This document shows, piece by piece, positions 58,297 to 64,000 of a DNA stretch of 64,000 nt. Within the stretch, counting starts at the first letter, position 1; each line of letters opens with the position of its first letter. The DNA comes from Jannaschia aquimarina (GTDB lineage Bacteria; Pseudomonadota; Alphaproteobacteria; Rhodobacterales; Rhodobacteraceae). A program made the translations under genes and the position numbers. The stretch is taken from assembly GCF_000877395.1 (NCBI RefSeq), contig NZ_JYFE01000080.1:1-64000 (forward strand). Direction: 5' to 3'. Under the pieces are notes generated by a model. It saw only the letters and a program-made list of their open reading frames with translations, was not told the DNA's origin and did no database searches.

Positions 58297-58974
58297 TCAG
58301 CCGCGGCTCAGCTTCGCCGCGCGCAGGGCCTTGGCCACCCGGTCCGACACGAACAGCGCGCCGGTGAGGCGATCGTCGAGCCACATCTCGGCTGCGCCCT
58401 CCGGTGGCGGCAGAACCACCATCGCGTCCTTCATCTCGTGGGAGGTCGAGACCATGTACAGCGCCTCGCCGTCGGGACACTTTCCGACCGGATCGCCCAG
58501 GGCGCGGGACTCCGCGACCACCACTGCGCGCCGGCAGGTCAGCACCTGCATCACGTGCAGGTCAGCGCCCTTCCAGAGCGGTGCGGTGCGGGCGGCGTTC
58601 AGCACCTCGATCGCGTGGAAGCGCAGCGGGCCGGGATCCAGCTCCTCCAGCAGCGCGCGCGTCTCGGCGGTGACGATTGTCTCCAATCCGCCGAATAACA
58701 TGAATGGTTGCGGGCCTGACGGCTTTCTTTCATCCGGGATGAGAGAGTATGTGGGGCCGAGATCCGCAGCGGAGACCTCCACGCCGGAGCGGTAGGCCTG
58801 TCTGACGACCTTGTTCTTCTTTCGCAGCGCAATCCGTTGCTCTTTCGTGAGCGGATCCACGTCGATATCGTGCTGACCGACCTGCCAGATTGGCTTGGAC
58901 GCGTTGTTGTCCACACTGCCCGCCGCGAACCAGACCCGGACCGGGCCGGATTTCGCTCCTGCTTCTTTTGTCAT
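58297..58974 (-). CDS. Imm11/DUF1629-like protein (immunity protein-like)
   Basis: The 225-residue protein has a C-terminal half with the order seen in the imm11 (DUF1629) family: a GLETIVTAETRALLEELD helix, a strand block, then MWLDDRLTGALFVSDRVAKALRAA. Such proteins are best known as immunity partners of polymorphic toxins, but many stand alone. No toxin gene is adjacent. I chose the ATG at 58974. It lies on the same strand as rplP, which is upstream and separated by a terminator. The family call rests on pattern resemblance. Confidence 0.55.
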   Translation of the reverse strand: MTKEAGAKSGPVRVWFAAGSVDNNASKPIWQVGQHDIDVDPLTKEQRIALRKKNKVVRQAYRSGVEVSAADLGPTYSLIPDERKPSGPQPFMLFGGLETIVTAETRALLEELDPGPLRFHAIEVLNAARTAPLWKGADLHVMQVLTCRRAVVVAESRALGDPVGKCPDGEALYMVSTSHEMKDAMVVLPPPEGAAEMWLDDRLTGALFVSDRVAKALRAAKLSRG

Positions 58975-59118
58975 CGTGTGACCCCGTGTCTTCCGCCGGC
59001 GCGGATCCGCCGGACCCTGCAGCAGCATGAAAGACGGGTTGGACGGCAAATCTGTGACGAAGCTCACCCCATCCGGCAGATTCCGGACCGTATCCGAACG
59101 GGACAACCCGCCAGTACG

Positions 59119-59141
59119 GAAAAGGGCGCCCGGAGGCGCCC
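59119..59141 (-). terminator. Terminator after rplP
   Basis: On the minus strand a 7-bp GGGCGCC/GGCGCCC stem with a 4-base loop is followed by TTTTCC. It lies 50 bases after the rplP stop and should end the rplB-rpsS-rplV-rpsC-rplP transcript. Confidence 0.85.
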
Positions 59142-59190
59142 CTCGTGTCATATCCGTCCCCACACCCCGTGCCCGGGGGCGGGCAGCACG

Positions 59191-59616
59191 TCACTGGGTG
59201 ACGTGCCAATCCTCACGCATGACGGTGCGGGTCTTGATCGGCAGCTTCATCGCCGCCAGGCGCAGGGCCTCGCGCGCGATGCTGTCGGAGACGCCGTCGA
59301 TCTCGAACATCACCCGGCCGGGCTTGACCTTGCAGGCCCAGAAATCGACCGAGCCCTTGCCCTTACCCATCCGCACCTCGGTGGGCTTGGACGTGACCGG
59401 CAGGTCGGGGAAGATGCGGATCCAGACACGGCCCTGACGCTTCATGTGACGCGTCATGGCGCGGCGCGCGGCCTCGATCTGGCGAGCGGTGATCCGCTCC
59501 GGCTCGACGGCCTTGAGGCCGTAGGTGCCGAAATTCAGCGTCTCGCCGCCCTTGGCGTTGCCGTGGATCCGGCCCTTGTGCGCCTTGCGGAACTTGGTCC
59601 GTTTCGGTTGCAGCAT
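59191..59616 (-). CDS. rplP: 50S ribosomal protein L16
   Basis: The 141-residue protein starts [16 protein letters not shown] and keeps [15 protein letters not shown], in which R82 corresponds to the Arg hydroxylated in E. coli L16 by the YcfD oxygenase. It is 13 bases after rpsC. A terminator and a 4.8-kb island separate it from rpmC. Confidence 0.97.
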   Translation of the reverse strand: MLQPKRTKFRKAHKGRIHGNAKGGETLNFGTYGLKAVEPERITARQIEAARRAMTRHMKRQGRVWIRIFPDLPVTSKPTEVRMGKGKGSVDFWACKVKPGRVMFEIDGVSDSIAREALRLAAMKLPIKTRTVMREDWHVTQ

Positions 59617-59629
59617 TGGTCTCTACTCC

Positions 59630-60367
59630 TCAGCGGCGAGGACCGCGGGGGCCGCGGTCGTCGCGACGGCCGCCGGCGCCACGGGGGGCGGGACCGTCCT
59701 GGATTTCCTGGGCGCGGCGATCGCGGGCCTGGGGATCGTGCTCCATGATCTCGCCTTTGAAGATCCAGACCTTGATCCCGATGATGCCATAGGGGGTCTT
59801 GGCTTCGATATTGGCGAAGTCGATGTCGGCCCGCAGGGTGTGGAGCGGAACGCGCCCCTCACGGTACCACTCGGTCCGGGCGATCTCGGCGCCGCCGAGG
59901 CGGCCGGCGAGATTCACGCGGATCCCCAGCGCACCCATGCGCATGGCGTTCTGCACGGCGCGCTTCATCGCACGGCGGAAGCTGACGCGACGCTCGAGCT
60001 GCTGGGCGATGCTCTCGCCGACCAGCGCGGCGTCCAGCTCGGGCTTGCGGACCTCGACGATGTTGAGGTGCAGCTCGCTATCGGTGAGCTGGGCCAGCTT
60101 GCGGCGCAGCGTCTCGATATCGGCGCCCTTCTTGCCGATGATCACGCCCGGGCGGGCGGTGTGGATCGTGACGCGGCACTTCTTGTGCGGACGCTCGATG
60201 ATGACGCGGCTGATGCCGGCCTGCTTGCACTCTTCCTCGATGAACTGGCGGATGCGCAGATCCTCGAGCAGGAGATCGCCGTAGTCCTTGGTGTCGGCGT
60301 ACCAGCGGCTGTCCCAGGTGCGGTTGACCTGAAGCCGCATGCCGATCGGATTGACCTTCTGACCCAT
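59630..60367 (-). CDS. rpsC: 30S ribosomal protein S3
   Basis: The 245-residue protein has the [12 protein letters not shown] start, the KH motif with [12 protein letters not shown], and an Arg/Gly/Pro-rich C-terminal tail. The ATG at 60367 overlaps the rplV stop by one base; the longer upstream frame is a shadow of rplV. Confidence 0.97.
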   Translation of the reverse strand: MGQKVNPIGMRLQVNRTWDSRWYADTKDYGDLLLEDLRIRQFIEEECKQAGISRVIIERPHKKCRVTIHTARPGVIIGKKGADIETLRRKLAQLTDSELHLNIVEVRKPELDAALVGESIAQQLERRVSFRRAMKRAVQNAMRMGALGIRVNLAGRLGGAEIARTEWYREGRVPLHTLRADIDFANIEAKTPYGIIGIKVWIFKGEIMEHDPQARDRRAQEIQDGPAPRGAGGRRDDRGPRGPRR

Positions 60368-60747
60368 CAGGCTTGCTCCTCTACCTGGCGTACCTTGATC
60401 GTGAGTTCGGCGAACGGCTTGGTGATCCGTCCGAACCGGCCACGAGCCCGGGGACGCCCGCGCTTCATGGTGAGGTTCTTGCCGACCCAAGCTTCGGCGA
60501 CGATCAACTCGTCGACGTCCAGGTTGTGATTGTTCTCGGCGTTGGCGATGGCCGACTGGAGGCACTTGCGCACGTCCTCGGCGGTCCGCTTCTTGGAAAA
60601 GGCCAGATCGTTCAGCGCCTTCTCGACCTTCTTGCCGCGGATCATTGCGGCCAGCAGGTTCAGCTTCTGCGGGCTGGTCTTCAGCATCCGCAGCTTGGCC
60701 ATGGCCTCGTTATCCGCGACGCGGCGGGGGTTCTTGTCCTTGCTCAT
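60367..60747 (-). CDS. rplV: 50S ribosomal protein L22
   Basis: The 126-residue protein has the [21 protein letters not shown] core and the long loop [13 protein letters not shown] that lines the exit tunnel. It overlaps rpsS (ATGA) and rpsC by a few bases. Confidence 0.97.
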   Translation of the reverse strand: MSKDKNPRRVADNEAMAKLRMLKTSPQKLNLLAAMIRGKKVEKALNDLAFSKKRTAEDVRKCLQSAIANAENNHNLDVDELIVAEAWVGKNLTMKRGRPRARGRFGRITKPFAELTIKVRQVEEQA

Positions 60748-61022
60748 TTGCGCTTCGCCTTCTTGTCGGCCGCGTGGCCGTAGTAGGTGCGCGTGGGCGC
60801 GTATTCGCCGAACTTCTGGCCAATCATGTCCTCGGAGACGTTCACAGGCACATGCTTGTGGCCATTATAGACGCCGAAGGTGAGGCCGACGAATTGCGGC
60901 AGGATGGTCGAGCGGCGGGACCAGATCTTGATCACGTCGCTGCGCCCGCTCTCGCGGGCGGTTTCGGCCTTCTTGAGGACGTAGGCGTCCACGAAGGGGC
61001 CTTTCCATACGGAACGAGACAT
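60744..61022 (-). CDS. rpsS: 30S ribosomal protein S19
   Basis: The 92-residue protein has the [12 protein letters not shown] start and the C-terminal [12 protein letters not shown] motif. It lies three bases after rplB and overlaps rplV by four bases. Confidence 0.97.
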   Translation of the reverse strand: MSRSVWKGPFVDAYVLKKAETARESGRSDVIKIWSRRSTILPQFVGLTFGVYNGHKHVPVNVSEDMIGQKFGEYAPTRTYYGHAADKKAKRK

Positions 61023-61025
61023 CTG

Positions 61026-61868
61026 TTAGCGCCCCTTACGCTTGGCGTGACGCGAGCGGACGATCAGCTTCGACGACGCCTTGTTCTTGTTGCGGGTGCG
61101 CGCGCCCTTGGTGGGCTTGCCCCAAGGCGACACCGGGTGGCGGCCACCCGAAGTCCGGCCCTCGCCACCGCCATGGGGGTGGTCGATCGGGTTCATCACG
61201 ACACCCCGGACGGCCGGGCGCTTGCCCATGTGGCGGACGCGGCCCGCCTTGCCGAGGTTCTGGTTCGAATTGTCGGGGTTCGACACCGCTCCCACGGTGG
61301 CCATGCATTCCTGACGCACCAGGCGCAGTTCGCCCGACGACAGGCGCAGCTGGGCGTAACCACCGTCACGGCCGACGAACTGGGCGTAGGTGCCGGCGGC
61401 GCGCGCGATCTGGCCGCCCTTGCCGGGCTTCAGCTCGACATTGTGGACGATGGTGCCGATTGGCATGCCCTGGAACGGCATCGCGTTGCCGGGCTTGATG
61501 TCGGCCTTCTCGGAGGCCACCACCTGGTCGCCAACGGCGAGGCGCTGGGGGGCCAGGATGTAGGCCTGCTCGCCATCGGTATACTTGATGAGGGCGATGA
61601 ACGCGGTGCGGTTGGGATCATATTCGATCCGCATGACGGCGCCGGTGACGTCCCGCTTGTTCCGCTTGAAATCGACGATCCGGTAGAGGCGTTTCGCCCC
61701 GCCGCCGCGGCGGCGCATCGTGATCCGTCCGGTGTTGTTGCGGCCCGCCTTCTTGGTCAAGCCCTGCGTGAGGGACTTGACCGGACGGCCCTTGTACAGC
61801 TCCGAACGGTCGATCAGCACCAGCCCGCGCTGGCCCGGCGTCGTCGGCTTGTACGACTTGAGTGCCAT
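61026..61868 (-). CDS. rplB: 50S ribosomal protein L2
   Basis: The 280-residue protein has the [21 protein letters not shown] start and the C-terminal [25 protein letters not shown] block near the peptidyl-transferase centre. It begins the rplB-rplP unit. Normally rplW lies directly upstream; here a 1.6-kb gap with a terminator and a broken gene lies between. Confidence 0.98.
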   Translation of the reverse strand: MALKSYKPTTPGQRGLVLIDRSELYKGRPVKSLTQGLTKKAGRNNTGRITMRRRGGGAKRLYRIVDFKRNKRDVTGAVMRIEYDPNRTAFIALIKYTDGEQAYILAPQRLAVGDQVVASEKADIKPGNAMPFQGMPIGTIVHNVELKPGKGGQIARAAGTYAQFVGRDGGYAQLRLSSGELRLVRQECMATVGAVSNPDNSNQNLGKAGRVRHMGKRPAVRGVVMNPIDHPHGGGEGRTSGGRHPVSPWGKPTKGARTRNKNKASSKLIVRSRHAKRKGR

Positions 61869-61980
61869 GTCAGCTGTCTTCCGTTTGCTATGTCAGACGG
61901 GTCGCCCCGCCGTGGGTATAGGGCCCCGTAGGTCCCCGGCTTGGATGCCGCCCCCACCCTGCCGGGCCGGCGCGACGACA

Positions 61981-62005
61981 AAGCCCCGGACGAATCCGGG
62001 GCCTT
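61981..62005 (-). terminator. Terminator-like hairpin upstream of rplB
   Basis: A GCCCCGGA/TCCGGGGC stem with loop CGAA is flanked by AAG and CTT; on the minus strand it is followed by TTTG. It lies about 95 bases downstream of the broken DUF1963 gene and about 110 bases upstream of rplB. It could end any read-through from the gene remnant. Confidence 0.6.
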
Positions 62006-62098
62006 GCGGATGGGGGCGTGTAGGGGGGTTTCGGTGGGGGGTCAAGGGCGCTTTCGGACGCCGTACAACTCAGGTGCCTTGTACCGGTAATTCGTGCC

Positions 62099-63376
62099 TC
62101 AATGACCGTCCATTATGAATTCCACCTTGTCCCAACGACGCTCGGCAAGATCTTCCGGAGATATCCAGTACTGAAGAACTCCAACGTCGCCCCACATAAA
62201 GCCGACCGCCTCGTCGGTTGCTACCTGAAACAACAGCACCATGCCCGGCTCGATCATATCACTTTCCTGCGGGTTCGTACCGAAGCCAAATAACTGGTGC
62301 GGGGACGAGCTATAGGCACTCCGCATCCGGGTGGTCTCAATCTGTCTGCGTATGACATCAGGAATAAAGTCAAAGATCCGACGGGTCCCGCAATACATCT
62401 CAAAGTATGAGGACAAAGCTGCGGATCGCGTGACCGTCGTTCCAGCCCCAAATCTCACACTCTTTCCGTCCTTACGGAACCGCCCTTCCATCGACCTAAG
62501 ATCAACGGCGAAGGCCTGAGCCAAGTGTTCGTCAAGAGGTTCATCAGGGTTCAATGTCGAGAGAATGTTCTGCCAATGCTCCACGCAATCAACGATCTTT
62601 CCAACGATCTCAGACGACCCTCGAATGTGTTCAATTACTGATGTTACTACATCCTAATCTGGCTTTGGTCGGCTATTTCGATATTCTAGCGCGACCCGAA
62701 GTAAATCTCGGATGATTGCTGAAGCAGCTCGAGCAGGAAAAGGCCAGATCCCTCCATCCAGAGAAGTTCGGTCGCTATCATGAGATGATGGCGCATATTC
62801 ACTCAAGTCAAGATATACGGAACTCGCCCTTTTTCCGGTGAGTGTCTCAAGGTCGGGAGTAAATGCATCTACTCCCTCCCATAATTGATGTGCCGGGTAC
62901 TACTTGATGGGCCAGCGCGGAAAAATCGTGGGTGCATCACTCCGAGAAACTGAACCTGCCGTTATATCGTAGCAGTTCCAATCCTCGCCGTAGACCGGGC
63001 GAAGCACTGGAGGTTCATGCTCTTTATCGAGCTCTTCATTTGGAACATAGCAAACAGCTCCTTGGTGATCGGACCCTGAGAACGAATCAGTGTCGGCAAA
63101 GAATACCAAGAGGCCGGTGTCTGGGAGTGAATACCGAACAGCTACGTTCTGAGCGGCTATCTCAGACAAATCCAACTGCGCGATACAGTGCATCCAACGA
63201 GGCCACGTCGCTTTATCGACAGGAGGTCGCCCGCCCAAGCATGACCGCGTCTGTTCCCACTCGGTCTCGTCAGAGCGGATTATTCATCGAGCGACCAACA
63301 CAGCATTCTCTTCGTTCGCTTTCTGTCGGTCTTTGATGAATCCAAGCAAGGAGGCCTCTTCTCTAAAGTAAGTCAC
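62099..63376 (-). pseudogene. DUF1963 (YwqG-like) gene broken by three in-frame stops
   Basis: One continuous minus-strand frame of 426 codons runs from a GTG at 63374-63376 to a TGA at 62099-62101. It is interrupted by TGA at 63284-63286, TAG at 62900-62902 and TAG at 62654-62656, with no frameshift. The pieces are about 30, 127, 81 and 184 codons. The second piece has LGGRPPVDKATWPRW and CIAQLDLSEIA, and the last has LLFQVATDEAVGFMWGD and LQYWISPEDLAERRWD, matching the start and end of DUF1963/YwqG proteins. The codons are AT-richer than in the neighbours, which suggests a gene acquired from elsewhere and then decayed. The start is uncertain. Confidence 0.7.
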
Positions 63377-63426
63377 TTCCGTTGCAGATTAAAAAGGGAA
63401 TGTGTTCGTATCGTGCAAGTAGAACG

Positions 63427-63454
63427 GAAAAGCCCCGCCGTCTCCGGCGGGGCT
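63427..63454 (-). terminator. Terminator after rplW
   Basis: On the minus strand a perfect AGCCCCGCCG/CGGCGGGGCT stem with a 4-base loop is followed by TTTTCC. It lies about 60 bases after the rplW stop and should end the rplD-rplW transcript before the broken gene. Confidence 0.88.
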
Positions 63455-63513
63455 CTCCATCTCAAAACGGTCGGCGACCCCGGGCCAAGGCCCGGAACTG
63501 CCCGTCCTACGGG

Positions 63514-63798
63514 TCAGAGCCCCGTCGTCACGTCGATCGTATTGCCCTCTTCGAGCGTCACGTACGCCTTCTTGACGTCCTTCCGCTTGCCCATCTGGCC
63601 GCGGAAGCGCTTGGTCTTGCCCTTGGTGATGGTGGTGTTGACCGCCTTCACCTTCACGCCGAACAGCTCCTCGACGGCAGCCTTGATCTGCGGCTTGGCC
63701 GCGTCGATCGAGACCTCGAACACGACCGCGTTCGCCTCGGAGGCCATGGTCGCCTTCTCGGTGATGATCGGCTTTCGGATCACGTCGTAGGTGTTCAT
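63514..63798 (-). CDS. rplW: 50S ribosomal protein L23
   Basis: The 94-residue exit-tunnel protein has the [14 protein letters not shown] start and the [26 protein letters not shown] core with the basic loop [15 protein letters not shown]. Its ATG overlaps the rplD stop (ATGA). Confidence 0.97.
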   Translation of the reverse strand: MNTYDVIRKPIITEKATMASEANAVVFEVSIDAAKPQIKAAVEELFGVKVKAVNTTITKGKTKRFRGQMGKRKDVKKAYVTLEEGNTIDVTTGL

Positions 63799-64000
63799 TT
63801 GAGCCGAGCCTCCAATGCTTCGACGCCCGCCTTCGTGAGCACCAGGGTGTCACGCTTGAGGATGTCGTAGACGTTCGCGCCCTGGCTGGGCAGCACGTCG
63901 ATGTTGTCGAGGTTGCGGGCGGCCTGGGCGAAGCCCGCATCCACCTCGGCCCCGTCGATCACCAGCACACGCTTCCAGCCCAGATCCTTGACCTGCTTGG
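63795..64000 (-). CDS. rplD: 50S ribosomal protein L4, C-terminal part
   Basis: The last 68 codons of L4 are present and the gene continues past the window end. The segment has the [19 protein letters not shown] and [20 protein letters not shown] motifs typical of the L4 C-terminus. It overlaps rplW by four bases. Confidence 0.95.
   Translation of the reverse strand, partial: KQVKDLGWKRVLVIDGAEVDAGFAQAARNLDNIDVLPSQGANVYDILKRDTLVLTKAGVEALEARLK

Noticed and set aside
54401-59190. Insertion sequence or integrase as cause of the island
   Set aside because: No transposase, integrase, terminal inverted repeats or target-site duplications could be seen at the island edges.
62099-63376. Programmed stop-codon read-through or recoding of the DUF1963 gene
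   Set aside because: Two different stop codons are used and no recoding signal is evident; decay of an acquired gene is simpler, though worth a peptide check.

Overview
The window is GC-rich, with strong G/C bias at third codon positions. It reads as chromosomal DNA of an alphaproteobacterium, most likely a Rhodobacteraceae/Roseobacter-type member. The pointers are a Bzt/Aap-type amino-acid transporter, an MlaE permease with a fused STAS domain, an ATP12-type F1 chaperone gene, a LuxR/LuxI pair and the alphaproteobacterial order rplO-secY-adk-rpsM-rpsK-rpoA-rplQ. No rRNA, tRNA, CRISPR array or intact insertion sequence was recognised.

Positions 1-25 kb form an accessory stress, envelope and storage region. 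It holds an ExoD-like protein, a P2-type cation ATPase, a DUF3775 protein coupled to a polymer-repeat membrane protein, a tandem universal stress protein, a site-2 protease with CBS domains, a VIT1/CCC1-type transporter and a phasin. These are followed by an MlaEFD-plus-lipoprotein lipid transporter, an ABC/FtsX/HlyD exporter, a class I PHA synthase, an RND pump with its adaptor and an acyl-CoA synthetase. FNR-type half-site pairs occur in four of the divergent gaps here, so parts of this stretch may form an oxygen-responsive regulon.

Positions 25-39 kb carry a lipoprotein gene, moaA, sixA, a soluble PAS histidine kinase, the aapJQMP amino-acid uptake operon, a run of overlapping genes (crcB, RluA-family synthase, HAD phosphatase, ATP12) downstream of rarA, and a quorum-sensing luxR-luxI pair whose key ligand and catalytic residues are intact.

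Positions 39.5-64 kb hold the alpha, spc and S10 ribosomal-protein genes, all on the minus strand, from rplD (cut by the window end) to rplQ. The array is interrupted three times. Between rplB and rplW lies an AT-richer DUF1963-like gene broken by three in-frame stop codons. Between rplP and rpmC lie an Imm11-like protein, a YcaQ-like glycosylase, a VWA protein and a 2OG-Fe(II) oxygenase-like protein. Between rpmD and rplO lie a PfkB kinase, a second VWA protein paralogous to the first, and a binding-protein/chemoreceptor pair. Terminator-like hairpins with U-tracts follow rplW, rplP and rpmD, so the array is probably split into separately terminated units. Several further GC-rich hairpins without U-tracts sit between ribosomal genes. 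The interrupted ribosomal array, its VWA paralogues and the stop-riddled DUF1963 gene are the most unusual content.
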